DNA of 47,617 bases from Lachnospiraceae bacterium (GCA_017437785.1 JAFRXH010000050.1:1-47617); one strand, 5' to 3'. Positions 8,422 to 17,557 are shown, counted from the first letter of the stretch. Program-made: numbers and translations. Notes: generated by a model not told the origin, from the letters alone.

Positions 8422-9068
8422 TAATATTACTGGTAGAAGATGATAGTGACCTGGCGGCGGCATTGGGATGGTCGCTTAAGAGCGAAGGTTTTGATATAAA
8501 GCGCGCGGAATGCCTTGAGGCAGCTAAGCAGCTGCTTAATGATGAAGCGCCGGATCTGGTGCTTTTGGATGTGATGCTGCCCGATGGCGAAGGCTATGAG
8601 TTTTGTGAGTATATAAGGAACAGGGATGCACAGCTTCCGGTCATTTTCCTTACAGCCCTTGATGGCGAGAAGGAAGTGGTAAAGGCCTTTGGGGCAGGAG
8701 CAGATGATTATGTGACCAAGCCCTTCAGGACGGCGGAACTTGTGGCGCGCATACGCTCGAAACTAAGGCTTAGGCAAAGGCACGGTGATCTTAATATCGA
8801 TGCAAACAGGCTCTGCCTTTGGAATAAGGATGAACGGATAGATTTAAGCCCTAATGAGTACAGGCTTTTGAAACTGTTTACGGAGCATGGCGGAGTGATA
8901 AGCCGTGAGCAGATAATGAAGAGTATCTTTGATACCGATGAATATGCGGATCCTAATACCGCTTCGGTATATGTAAAGCGTCTCAGGGATAAGCTCAAAC
9001 AGGTATACGGACATGATCCCATACAGACGGTGCGGGGCGAGGGCTATCGCTGGGAGGAGGCGGAATGA
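8418..9068 (+). CDS. OmpR/PhoB-family response regulator
   Basis: 216 residues. Receiver domain 1-115: acidic pocket E7-D8-D9, phosphoacceptor D51 (LVLLDVMLPDG), conserved T (FLTALD) and K (VTKPF). C-terminal winged helix (about 125-216) with SPNEYRLLKLF, recognition helix NTASVYVKRLRDK and the GEGYRW end. Its ATG overlaps the permease stop (ATGA) and its stop overlaps the kinase start, so permease, regulator and kinase are translationally coupled. It probably controls this operon in response to the sensor kinase. Confidence 0.95.
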   Translation: MIILLVEDDSDLAAALGWSLKSEGFDIKRAECLEAAKQLLNDEAPDLVLLDVMLPDGEGYEFCEYIRNRDAQLPVIFLTALDGEKEVVKAFGAGADDYVTKPFRTAELVARIRSKLRLRQRHGDLNIDANRLCLWNKDERIDLSPNEYRLLKLFTEHGGVISREQIMKSIFDTDEYADPNTASVYVKRLRDKLKQVYGHDPIQTVRGEGYRWEEAE

Positions 9069-10105
9069 TCAAGCGTGAAGAAGGATACTACTGTATCATA
9101 ACGGCAGTATGCCTGATAGTGACAGTAGTATTGTGGCTTACGAACGGATTTGGCGCATATTGGGTGCTGCCGGTATCAGTGATCCAGGCGTTGGCAGGGC
9201 TTTATGCCATAAAGCATATATACAGGAAAGCGTCGGCGATCGAGCAGATGTTAAGCGGCCTTAGGGAAGATTTTGACAATTGGCAGCCGGAGAAAAAGGA
9301 AGCCGCTTTGCTGTCTAAGGACAGCATATTTGCCAGACAGCTGGAAGAATTAAAAGAGATAAGCCGTATCCTGTCGGATAAGGAAGATAAACGCATTACA
9401 GGAATGAAATGGCTTAAGGACCTGATGAGCGATATAGCCCATCAGATGAAGACGCCGCTTGCCACACTGGAGATATATATCGACATTTTTAAAAAAGAAA
9501 TGGCCGATCGTATTCCGGAAAGTGAAGATCTCTCTGACCGGGCAATGCGTTCGATGGAAAGGATACGCTGGCTGGTCACGGGACTCTTAAAGATAGCGCA
9601 GCTGGAATCGGGCAGCTATGTTATGGAGAGGACTCTTTGCTCTGTAAGGGATACGATCGAAAAAAGCGTTCATGCGCTTGAGGCTATATTTGAAGCTAAA
9701 AAGCTTAAGGTGCATATAACCGAAAGCGGGGAAGAGGATGCGCGCATCAGTCAGGATAAAGACTGGCTGCAGGAGGCTTTCCAGAATATCATTAAAAATG
9801 CGGGGGAATATGCCGATGCGGGCAGCACTGTTGAAATAGGTATATCGGCTACGCCTATGGCTGTGGTGGTGGATGTGACAGACATCGGAGAGGGGATAGA
9901 GGCAGATGAACTGCCTAAGATATTTAACCGTTTCTACCGTGCAAAACGCTCAAACGGCGAGCGAAGCGGCGGAGTGGGCATAGGTCTGGCGCTGGCAAAA
10001 CAGATAGTGGAGGCGCATGACGGAGTGATCACGGCAAAGAGCCGCACCGGCGAAGGCGCTTATACCTGCATTTCCTGCTGTTTCTTAAAAAAGCCGGGGG
10101 AATGA
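9065..10105 (+). CDS. Intramembrane-sensing histidine kinase (BceS-like)
   Basis: 346 residues. Two TMs (about 8-27 and 31-50) separated by only a few residues, so there is no extracellular sensor domain; kinases of this shape take their signal from a partner ABC transporter. H box DIAHQMKTPLA with H126, N box around N245 (NIIKNAGEYA), G1 DIGEGIE, F box IFNRFYRAKRS, G2 GVGIGLALAKQIVEAHDG. ATG overlaps the response regulator stop. The partner transporter is presumably the FtsX permease upstream with the ATPase downstream. Confidence 0.93.
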   Translation: MIKREEGYYCIITAVCLIVTVVLWLTNGFGAYWVLPVSVIQALAGLYAIKHIYRKASAIEQMLSGLREDFDNWQPEKKEAALLSKDSIFARQLEELKEISRILSDKEDKRITGMKWLKDLMSDIAHQMKTPLATLEIYIDIFKKEMADRIPESEDLSDRAMRSMERIRWLVTGLLKIAQLESGSYVMERTLCSVRDTIEKSVHALEAIFEAKKLKVHITESGEEDARISQDKDWLQEAFQNIIKNAGEYADAGSTVEIGISATPMAVVVDVTDIGEGIEADELPKIFNRFYRAKRSNGERSGGVGIGLALAKQIVEAHDGVITAKSRTGEGAYTCISCCFLKKPGE

Positions 10106-10137
10106 GCAGGGGGTGCCATCCTAAGCGACGGATTCCA

Positions 10138-10163
10138 AATAATCCCGAGCGAAGCGAAGGATC
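10138..10163. repeat. Degenerate dispersed-repeat copy
   Basis: AATAATCCCGAGCGAAGCGAAGGATCT resembles the right arm of the repeat at 1375-1400 (GAGCGAAGCGAAGAATC). It lies inside the operon, between kinase and ATPase genes. Confidence 0.5.
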
Positions 10164-10189
10164 TTTATAAAATGAGAGGAGAAAACATT

Positions 10190-10891
10190 ATGAGTTATCT
10201 TGAAGTAAACGGCCTTACGAAGGTATACGGAAGCAATGATGAGACAAAGGTGGTGGCGCTGGATCACGTGAGTTTCAGTGTTGAAAAAGGGGAATTTGTG
10301 GCCATAGTGGGAGCCAGCGGTTCGGGAAAATCCACCCTGCTTTCGTTACTGGGCGGCGTAGACAGTGCAACCTTCGGCAGTGTAGTGCTTGACGGAGAGG
10401 ACGTGCACAGTATGAAACCCAGACAGAGGGCTGAATTCCGCAGGAGAAAGATAGGCTTTATCTTCCAGGAATACAATCTGATCCCTGTACTTAATGTGGA
10501 AGAAAACATAGAGATCCCCGTACGCTTAGACGGCATACGCATGAAGGAAGAGAATATGACTAAGCTCCTGATAATGCTGGGCCTGGAAGAGCGCCGATAT
10601 CATATGCCGGAGGAACTATCCGGCGGCCAGAAGCAGAGGGTGGCCATAGGCAGGGCCTACGCACATCATCCGGCGCTGATACTGGCAGATGAACCGACGG
10701 GTAATCTGGATAAGGCTACGGGTATGGAGATAATGACGCTGTTAAGAAACAGCGCAAGGAAGTTTTCGCAGACCATGATACTGGTAACGCATGATGAGAG
10801 CATCGCGGCGATGGCCGACCGTATCATCACCATTTCCGACGGAAAGATAGTGTCGGATGAGGTGATAAGGAATGCTGTCAGCGAGGAATAA
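10190..10891 (+). CDS. MacB/BceA-type ABC transporter ATPase
   Basis: 233 residues. Walker A GASGSGKST (41-49), Q-loop in GFIFQEYNLIPVLNVEENI, signature LSGGQKQR, Walker B LILADEPT, H-loop LVTHDES. The pattern fits ATPases that power FtsX-type permeases, so it should pair with the permease at 5743 even though two regulatory genes lie between them. Start at 10190 follows GAGAGGAG; an in-frame ATG at 10172 overlaps that ribosome binding site and is less likely. An 84-base gap with a dispersed repeat separates it from the kinase gene; no terminator or promoter is obvious in it, so it is probably in the same transcript. Confidence 0.95.
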   Translation: MSYLEVNGLTKVYGSNDETKVVALDHVSFSVEKGEFVAIVGASGSGKSTLLSLLGGVDSATFGSVVLDGEDVHSMKPRQRAEFRRRKIGFIFQEYNLIPVLNVEENIEIPVRLDGIRMKEENMTKLLIMLGLEERRYHMPEELSGGQKQRVAIGRAYAHHPALILADEPTGNLDKATGMEIMTLLRNSARKFSQTMILVTHDESIAAMADRIITISDGKIVSDEVIRNAVSEE

Positions 10892-10997
10892 GATTCTTCG
10901 CTGCGCTCAGAATGACAGTGAAGGCTCAGAATGACCGGGAAAGCTCAGAATGACAGGGAAGGCTCAGAATGACCGGGAGCACTCATAATGACCTGGG
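10892..10997 (+). repeat. Array of about five 18-20-bp tandem repeats
   Basis: GATTCTTCGCTGCGCTCAG begins the region, then GCTCAGAATGAC(A/C)GGGAA is repeated about four to five times with one- or two-base differences; the last unit is degraded (ACTCATAATGACCTGGG). The unit is the core of the dispersed repeat seen at 1316. The array lies between the ABC ATPase stop and the bidirectional terminator. No open reading frame or promoter is evident in it. Confidence 0.8.
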
Positions 10998-11002
10998 ATA
11001 TG

Positions 11003-11029
11003 AAAAGGGGCTTCCGCGGAAGCCCTTTT
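11003..11029. terminator. Bidirectional terminator between convergent genes
   Basis: AAAAGGGGCTTCC (11003-11015) pairs with GGAAGCCCTTTT (11018-11029) with an A-run on one side and a T-run on the other. It can serve both the rightward ABC operon and the leftward DUF6062-like gene, whose stop is at 11037. Confidence 0.85.
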
Positions 11030-11036
11030 AGTATGT

Positions 11037-11795
11037 TTACTTCTTCATTTTCAGCGGCGCATCCGCAGGATATCCGCCCTTTAATTTCTGCATGCCGCGC
11101 TGGACGGCATCCTTTGATTCTTTCCAGTCGGCATCGGCATTCCGGTAATCGAATTTCTCGATCAGCCAGTTCACATCCTCCTGCAGACGGTCAAGATTCT
11201 TCTGCATAAGAGGGAAGATCATCTCATAAAAAGCATCCAGCTGGGGGCCGCTTAATTTGGCGTCGGCAGCAGCGCACAGATCTCCGAAGTGGGTGATGCA
11301 GAAGCCTTTGCTCGCAGCTACGCGGCTGCGGAAATTCTCATCATCCTTAAACATAACGAAGAAGGTATCGATATAGCGGGCATAGATCTCTTCCGAATGG
11401 CGGCATACATAGCAGGATTCTTCGCGTGCGCGCACCCAGTTCACTATGCTGTTGGAAGCCGTCTTTCCCTTTAATTTATCCGCCAGGCTTACTTTGCCGG
11501 GCCGGAAGCGCTTTATCTCATTATCCAGATCGTTGCGAGTCTTCATAAAGTGCGTCTTTAAGATCCAGCCGTTGCCTAAGGTGTTTCCGTAATCGAACAT
11601 CTTTTTAAAATGCTCACGGCAGAAGCCCTGCGCATCGGTAAGCTCGCGTACGTCACTTTCCATATAGGAGGCGCAGCTGCCCAGCACGAAATCCAGCGAA
11701 TCCTGCTCAAGGGAGCGCTCTACAAAACAGAAGGGGCACTCGTCCCCGGCATTAACGGCATCATTTAAAGGTATCGTATATAACTGCTCTTTCAT
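11037..11795 (-). CDS. DUF6062-like cysteine-rich protein
   Basis: 252 residues, no signal peptide or TM, so probably cytosolic. The N-terminus MKEQLYTIPLNDA and the first CxxC (CPFC) match what I recall as DUF6062, a Firmicute family of unknown function. Cysteines come in an ordered set: CPFC, a GFCREHF element, a second CxxC (CYVC), and a GFCITHF element. The repeated CxxC...GFCxxHF arrangement suggests two metal sites built from Cys and His, which is inference. RBS AAGGAG on the minus strand before the ATG at 11795. It has its own promoter, back to back with that of the rightward DUF6106-like gene. Confidence 0.8.
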   Translation of the reverse strand: MKEQLYTIPLNDAVNAGDECPFCFVERSLEQDSLDFVLGSCASYMESDVRELTDAQGFCREHFKKMFDYGNTLGNGWILKTHFMKTRNDLDNEIKRFRPGKVSLADKLKGKTASNSIVNWVRAREESCYVCRHSEEIYARYIDTFFVMFKDDENFRSRVAASKGFCITHFGDLCAAADAKLSGPQLDAFYEMIFPLMQKNLDRLQEDVNWLIEKFDYRNADADWKESKDAVQRGMQKLKGGYPADAPLKMKK

Positions 11796-11825
11796 AAGAA
11801 CTCCTTATTCATATATTACACTGCT

Positions 11826-11854
11826 ATGTTATCACAGCGCATGGCGAGCGTCAA
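11826..11854 (-). promoter_or_regulatory. Promoter of the DUF6062-like gene
   Basis: On the minus strand: TTGACG (plus 11849-11854), 17-bp spacer, TAACAT (plus 11826-11831). Confidence 0.6.
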
Positions 11855-11862
11855 TTTTCTTC

Positions 11863-11891
11863 TTGAAGAAAACGTTCTGATGTGGTAATAT
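11863..11891 (+). promoter_or_regulatory. Promoter of the DUF6106-like gene
   Basis: TTGAAG (11863-11868), 17-bp spacer, TAATAT (11886-11891). Its -35 lies only eight bases from that of the divergent promoter, so one bound regulator or polymerase could affect both. Confidence 0.65.
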
Positions 11892-11922
11892 AAACAGAAT
11901 TCATTGACTGAGAGGTTGGACG

Positions 11923-12423
11923 ATGGACGCTTACATGGAGCATCTGGTAAAGAAGAACACTGAGCCTAAGGATCTGGTTCTTAAGTACGGCAGCATTGTT
12001 CTTATCGTTGTGATAACCATCGTGGTATTTTTCTTTGCAGCAGGATTGTGCATCCTGGCAGGTCTTGGCCTGGCGATGGCCTATCGATATCTGATCTATC
12101 CGCTTACCGATATTGAATACGAATATCTCTACTGTGATAAGCAGATCACTGTTTCCAAGATAATGGCAAAGGAAAAGCGCAAGGATCTTGAGACCTTTGA
12201 TCTGGATAAGGTTGAGATGCTGGCTCCTTCCAATTCATACAGACTGGCAGAGTTTAAGAACAGACAGCTTACAGAGGTGAATTACTGGAGCATGGATAAG
12301 ACTAAGGAAGAACCGCCCTATGCAATGATCTACGAGGGCGGACGTAAAATTCTGCTTGACTTGCCAAAGGAATTTGTTAAGATAGTACAAAATAATGCGC
12401 CCAGAAAAGTGTTTTTTGACTAA
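11923..12423 (+). CDS. Small membrane protein, DUF6106-like
   Basis: 166 residues. A short charged N-terminus (MDAYMEHLVKK), then two closely spaced hydrophobic segments (about 25-45 and 46-62, ending LAMAYRYLIYPLTDIEYEYLY), then a soluble domain of about 100 residues ending PRKVFFD. The whole looks like the Firmicute family DUF6106, function unknown; the family name is from memory. Start follows GAGAGGTTGG. The stop overlaps the -35 box of the guaB promoter, and guaB follows 48 bases later on the same strand with no terminator, so some readthrough into guaB is likely. Confidence 0.75.
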   Translation: MDAYMEHLVKKNTEPKDLVLKYGSIVLIVVITIVVFFFAAGLCILAGLGLAMAYRYLIYPLTDIEYEYLYCDKQITVSKIMAKEKRKDLETFDLDKVEMLAPSNSYRLAEFKNRQLTEVNYWSMDKTKEEPPYAMIYEGGRKILLDLPKEFVKIVQNNAPRKVFFD

Positions 12424-12445
12424 ATCCGGGCGCATAAATTAATAT
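12416..12445 (+). promoter_or_regulatory. Promoter of guaB
   Basis: TTGACT (12416-12421), 18-bp spacer, TAATAT (12440-12445). The -35 overlaps the last codons and stop of the preceding gene. Confidence 0.6.
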
Positions 12446-12459
12446 TATACCAGGTATAG

Positions 12460-13929
<1,470 letters not shown>

Positions 13930-13937
13930 GTGAACAA

Positions 13938-13953
13938 GCCGCATGGATGCGGC
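13938..13953 (+). promoter_or_regulatory. Tight hairpin between guaB and the REC/GGDEF-like gene
   Basis: GCCGCAT-GG-ATGCGGC, a 7-bp perfect inverted repeat with a 2-base centre, ends one base before the ribosome binding site (GAGAGGGG, 13955-13962). It could act as an mRNA processing or translation-tuning element, or as a protein site. No U-run, so not a terminator. Confidence 0.5.
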
Positions 13954-13967
13954 AGAGAGGGGTTATC

Positions 13968-15347
13968 ATGAAACACATTCTGGTAGTAGATGAAGACAGG
14001 ACGAGTCTTGAGGTGATCAAGACTACATTGGGAAACACCTACAAGGTTACGGAGATGGTCACGGGGCCGCAGGTATTGCAGTTCCTGACCACAACTATCC
14101 CGGATCTGATCCTTATGGAAGTCCAGCTTACGGTTATGGACGGCTTTGAGCTGATAAACCGTATCCGAAATAACGAAGCTACCAAGAGAATACCCATTGT
14201 ATGTATGTCCAAGAGGGACGTTGAACTGGAAGAGCGCTGCCTGCAGGTAGCAGCCGGTTTCATAATAAAACCTTTCATTCCCAGTAACATGCTTGCGCAG
14301 ATCGGTGAGATCATAGGTTCCATCGACCAGCAGCGCAGCTTAGGCGGCATGATGCAGGGAAACAATGATTTCGTTGATGATTCACAGAGAGATGTGCTTA
14401 CCGGTCTTCTTGACTGGAACGCGGCAGTACAGATCATCGATCACAGGTTAAACAGTAATTACAGTGGCAGCCTTTTCATGATCGATATGGATAATTCCAA
14501 GGCTTTTACCGATGTATACGGTACCCAGTCCGGTGATGCTACCATGCAGATGGTGGCAAGGGTAATGCAGGAGAATACGGATTCGGATGACGTGCTCTGC
14601 AGGGTATTCGGTGATGTGTTCATGATATTCTTCAGTGGAGTTACCGACCGTCAGACCCTTAAGTCCAAGGCTGAGACGCTTATGTCAGAGTTCTCCTGGA
14701 AGCTTAAGGAAGGGCGTTTTGATGCCAATACATCGCTTTCGATAGGTATTTCTATCGCACCCGAGGATGCCAGGGATTTCGTACACCTGTATTCCATGGC
14801 GGATAAGGCATTATACTTTGTGAAGCAGAACGGAAAGCATAATTATCATTTCTATTCGAAAGAAGGAGATAGTAATACAGCTAACAATATCGATCTGTGG
14901 AGCCTGCAGAATAACTTCAGCAGCGGCATTCCCGATAAGGGAGCATATCTGCTGGATATAAGGGGCTTCCAGTATGTATATAATTTCCTGCACCGCAGGG
15001 CAGAGCGCGGTTCCATAGATGCACGTATGGTGCTCTTTACACTTGCTCCGGATCAAGGGTATCTTCCCAAGAAGGAAGAACTGGATAAGGCTGTAGAGCG
15101 ACTGGATCAGGCACTTTATTCAACGCTTCGCCGCGGTGATGTGTCCACACAGTATTCCGGCCGTCAGGTACTGGTGATCCTTCTTGATATCACTGCTGAG
15201 GCATGTGCGACCGTGGTACAGCGTGTTGCAGTCAATTACGAGAGGATGGATCCTACAGGGCGTATCCACCTGCTTTACGAGACTGTAGAGCTGGGAGCAG
15301 ATATACTGGCAGCCAGAGCTGCGCTTGATGCTACCACCCCCAGATAA
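13968..15347 (+). CDS. Degenerate REC-GGDEF-GGDEF regulatory protein
   Basis: 459 residues, soluble. Receiver-like domain (1-118): acidic D8-E9-D10, S81 and K101 (KPF) are kept, but the phosphoacceptor Asp is Glu51 (LILMEVQLTVMDG), a natural phosphomimic position. GGDEF-like domain 1 (about 135-295) keeps DVLTGLLDW and DMDNSKAFTDVYG, but the GGDEF signature reads FGDVF (214-218), so no diguanylate cyclase activity is expected. Residues about 320-459 look like a second, more decayed GGDEF fold: LLDIRGF, RRGDVSTQYSGRQVLVILLD with SGRQ in place of GGDE. Likely a signalling scaffold or nucleotide sensor rather than an enzyme. Start at 13968 after GAGAGGGG; in operon with guaB. Confidence 0.8.
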   Translation: MKHILVVDEDRTSLEVIKTTLGNTYKVTEMVTGPQVLQFLTTTIPDLILMEVQLTVMDGFELINRIRNNEATKRIPIVCMSKRDVELEERCLQVAAGFIIKPFIPSNMLAQIGEIIGSIDQQRSLGGMMQGNNDFVDDSQRDVLTGLLDWNAAVQIIDHRLNSNYSGSLFMIDMDNSKAFTDVYGTQSGDATMQMVARVMQENTDSDDVLCRVFGDVFMIFFSGVTDRQTLKSKAETLMSEFSWKLKEGRFDANTSLSIGISIAPEDARDFVHLYSMADKALYFVKQNGKHNYHFYSKEGDSNTANNIDLWSLQNNFSSGIPDKGAYLLDIRGFQYVYNFLHRRAERGSIDARMVLFTLAPDQGYLPKKEELDKAVERLDQALYSTLRRGDVSTQYSGRQVLVILLDITAEACATVVQRVAVNYERMDPTGRIHLLYETVELGADILAARAALDATTPR

Positions 15348-15384
15348 GAACATTCAGTTCACAGTTTAAACACCGAATTTGCAC

Positions 15385-15427
15385 AATATGTCCACTTTCT
15401 GAACAGGAAGTGGACATATTTTTTTAT
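15385..15427 (+). terminator. Rho-independent terminator of the guaB operon
   Basis: 13-bp perfect stem AATATGTCCACTT (15385-15397) / AAGTGGACATATT (15408-15420), 10-base loop, followed by TTTTTT. Confidence 0.92.
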
Positions 15428-15474
15428 TATCATCATTACATCAGATGAACACAGCTCAGACGGAGGAAAACGCC

Positions 15475-15564
15475 ATGGCAGGGATATTCAAAAGGGTAGA
15501 GAAAAAATACCTCTTAAATGACGAAAAGAGAAAGGCGCTGGTAGAAAGACTGGGGGACAGGATG
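15475..15564 (+). pseudogene. N-terminal remnant of a VTC-domain polyphosphate polymerase gene
   Basis: A strong RBS (CGGAGG) precedes ATG 15475, which opens MAGIFKRVEKKYLL followed by NDEKRKALVERLGDRM. The KRxEKKYLL motif near the start is characteristic of VTC-type polyphosphate polymerases, which in Lachnospiraceae often stand next to DUF4956 and Cthe_2159-type genes. Only about 30 residues of the expected 230 or more remain, and the frame runs straight into the lipoprotein gene. A deletion that removed most of the VTC gene and a likely DUF4956 neighbour is the simplest reading. The family link rests on a short motif. Confidence 0.5.
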
Positions 15565-17442
15565 ATGAAGAAAAGGATATTAGCATTATCAATGGCGGGA
15601 ATAATGGTATTTGGAACAGCCTGCGGAAGTACGGTTTCTGCATCGGACGGCAGCGGTACGGCTCAAAAGAGGGGAAGTTCTGCGCAAAAGACAGTGAGCG
15701 CAGCGGATGATACAGAGGATGTTGATACTACATCTTCCGATGGGAACACTGCTGATATAACGCTGTCAAACAGATCATACAGTCTTACATATCCCGAATA
15801 TAAAGATAACTACGACTATCGTGAAGCTAAGGAGGATGCGACGTTCATAACACTGAGCGGCAGCAGTATCAGCGTATCCGGCAGCGGAGCACAGGCAGAC
15901 GCTACAACGGTGACCATAACGCAAAAGGGTGATTACGTGATAAGCGGATCGTTGGATGACGGACAGCTGATCGTGGATTCCGGGGAGGAGGCGGTGCATC
16001 TGTTCCTTGACGGGGTAAGCTTAAGCAATGATAACGGTCCGGCGATCTACGTGAAGAGTGCAAAAAATGTCTATATCTCACTTGAAGAGGGCAGTGTCAA
16101 CAGCTTAAGCGATGGTACGGAGTATGAGCTTGAAGAAGGTGAAGACGAGCCGGATGCAGTGATCTTTTCAAAAGCGGATCTGATCATTAACGGAAACGGC
16201 GCCCTTAAGATTGATGCCAATTATGCCTGCGGCATAAGGTCTAAGGACGATCTGGTGATAAGGAGCGGGATGTATGATATAGAAAGCGTGGATGATGCAC
16301 TTAAAGGCAAAGACCTTTTAGCTGTATATGACGGTGATATCAGCATAAGCTGCGGCGGGAAAGGCCTGGTCTCCACCAACAGTGAAGAAGAAGGAAAAGG
16401 CATAGTATACGTTGAGAATGGCAATTTTAAGATACATTCGGGTGATGATGCGATGCACAGCAACACGAATATAATGATCCTGGGCGGAGACTTTGATATA
16501 GAGAGTCAGGATGACGGCATACATGCCGACAACGTGTGCCTGGTATATAACAGTAGCGTAGATATTTCCAAGAGTTATGAAGGCATAGAAGGCAGTATCG
16601 TTGACCTGACGGGGAGCAGCATAAGTGTAGTTGCGGATGATGACGGTATAAATGCTGCCGGAGATACCGGTGAGGCAGAGACTTCACAGGCTAACATGGG
16701 GCGCGGAGGCTTCATGGATGCCAATGCGGACAATATCATCTATATCGATGGCGGCAGTGTATATGTTAATGCGAAGGGTGACGGTATAGATTCCAACGGA
16801 TATATTTATATATATGGCGGTGATACTGTTGTGGACGGGCCGGAGAATGACGGTAACGGATTCTTTGATTACGGTATCGATTGTGTTATGAGCGGAGGGA
16901 CTGTTATCGCAGCCGGGTCTTCCGGAATGCTGCAGTCCATAGGAGAGAGTTCGGATGTATATGCGGTTGTGGCCGGTACGGGATCACAGAAGGCAGGCAC
17001 GGAAGTTGTGATCAGCGATGAAGACGGAAACGAAGTGGTAAGCTATACACCGTCTAAGAGTTATTCAGCGGTATTATTTGCAGGCTTTGACTTTACAAAA
17101 GGCTCATCATATACCGCGAGCGCCGGCGGAACTAACCTTGGCAGCGTAACCATAAGCGGAGCAAGCAATACCATCGGAACTGTTGGCGGCTTTGGCGGCG
17201 GACGTGGCGGCTTCGGCGGCGGCCGTGGCGGATGGGGCGGAGGCAGTGTCTCTCAAAATGGCGCTATGACGCCCCCTGACGGAAATATGCCCGGCAACGG
17301 CAGGCAGATGATGCCACCGGATGGCCGTATCCCTGATAACGGCCAGGATATGATGCCGCCGGAGGATTTCGACCCATCCAAACTTCGCGGGGATCCACAG
17401 AACGGCAGACGCTCCGGTAAGAAGCAGGAAACCGAGCTGTAA
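15565..17442 (+). CDS. Cthe_2159-like beta-helix carbohydrate-binding lipoprotein
   Basis: 625 residues. Lipoprotein signal MKKRILALSMAGIMVFGTAC with lipobox Cys20, so anchored on the outside of the membrane. After a Ser/Thr-rich linker come many parallel beta-helix-like repeats (GDYVISGSLDDGQL, SGDDAMHSN, SQDDGIHADN, ADDDGINAAG, KGDGIDSNG), with regularly spaced DDG/DDA motifs that suggest calcium-binding turns. The C-terminal 100 residues are low complexity: GGGRGG repeats, then MMPPDG/MPGNG repeats. The family (DUF4353/Cthe_2159) binds acidic polysaccharide such as polygalacturonate. Start at 15565 follows GGGGGA at 7-base spacing. The same frame extends upstream into the VTC remnant, so a longer product with a 30-residue N-terminal extension is possible. 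Confidence 0.82.
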   Translation: MKKRILALSMAGIMVFGTACGSTVSASDGSGTAQKRGSSAQKTVSAADDTEDVDTTSSDGNTADITLSNRSYSLTYPEYKDNYDYREAKEDATFITLSGSSISVSGSGAQADATTVTITQKGDYVISGSLDDGQLIVDSGEEAVHLFLDGVSLSNDNGPAIYVKSAKNVYISLEEGSVNSLSDGTEYELEEGEDEPDAVIFSKADLIINGNGALKIDANYACGIRSKDDLVIRSGMYDIESVDDALKGKDLLAVYDGDISISCGGKGLVSTNSEEEGKGIVYVENGNFKIHSGDDAMHSNTNIMILGGDFDIESQDDGIHADNVCLVYNSSVDISKSYEGIEGSIVDLTGSSISVVADDDGINAAGDTGEAETSQANMGRGGFMDANADNIIYIDGGSVYVNAKGDGIDSNGYIYIYGGDTVVDGPENDGNGFFDYGIDCVMSGGTVIAAGSSGMLQSIGESSDVYAVVAGTGSQKAGTEVVISDEDGNEVVSYTPSKSYSAVLFAGFDFTKGSSYTASAGGTNLGSVTISGASNTIGTVGGFGGGRGGFGGGRGGWGGGSVSQNGAMTPPDGNMPGNGRQMMPPDGRIPDNGQDMMPPEDFDPSKLRGDPQNGRRSGKKQETEL

Positions 17443-17448
17443 GATAAA

Positions 17449-17525
17449 CACAGTGGGTACAGGGGACGGTTCTCTGTACCCATCGCGCCCATAGAAAAAG
17501 GGGACAGAGAACCGTCCCCTGTGTT
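17449..17525. repeat. REP-like element of two inverted GGGGACGGTTCTCTGT units
   Basis: AGGGGACGGTTCTCTGT (17461-17477) and its perfect reverse complement (17504-17520) are 17-bp inverted arms 26 bases apart. Each arm can also fold alone: GGGTACAG...CTGTACCC on the left and GGGGAC...GTCCCC on the right. Units of this kind are known near REP-associated tyrosine transposases (IS200-like, Y1_Tnp) in Clostridia; no such transposase is in this window. It lies between convergent genes and may also end transcription from both sides. Confidence 0.75.
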
Positions 17526-17557
17526 CATCCTCAGGCATAAGCCCTAAGGGATTCAGA

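Noticed and set aside
10892-10997. CRISPR array
   Set aside because: Units are tandem with no spacer sequences and no cas genes are in the window.
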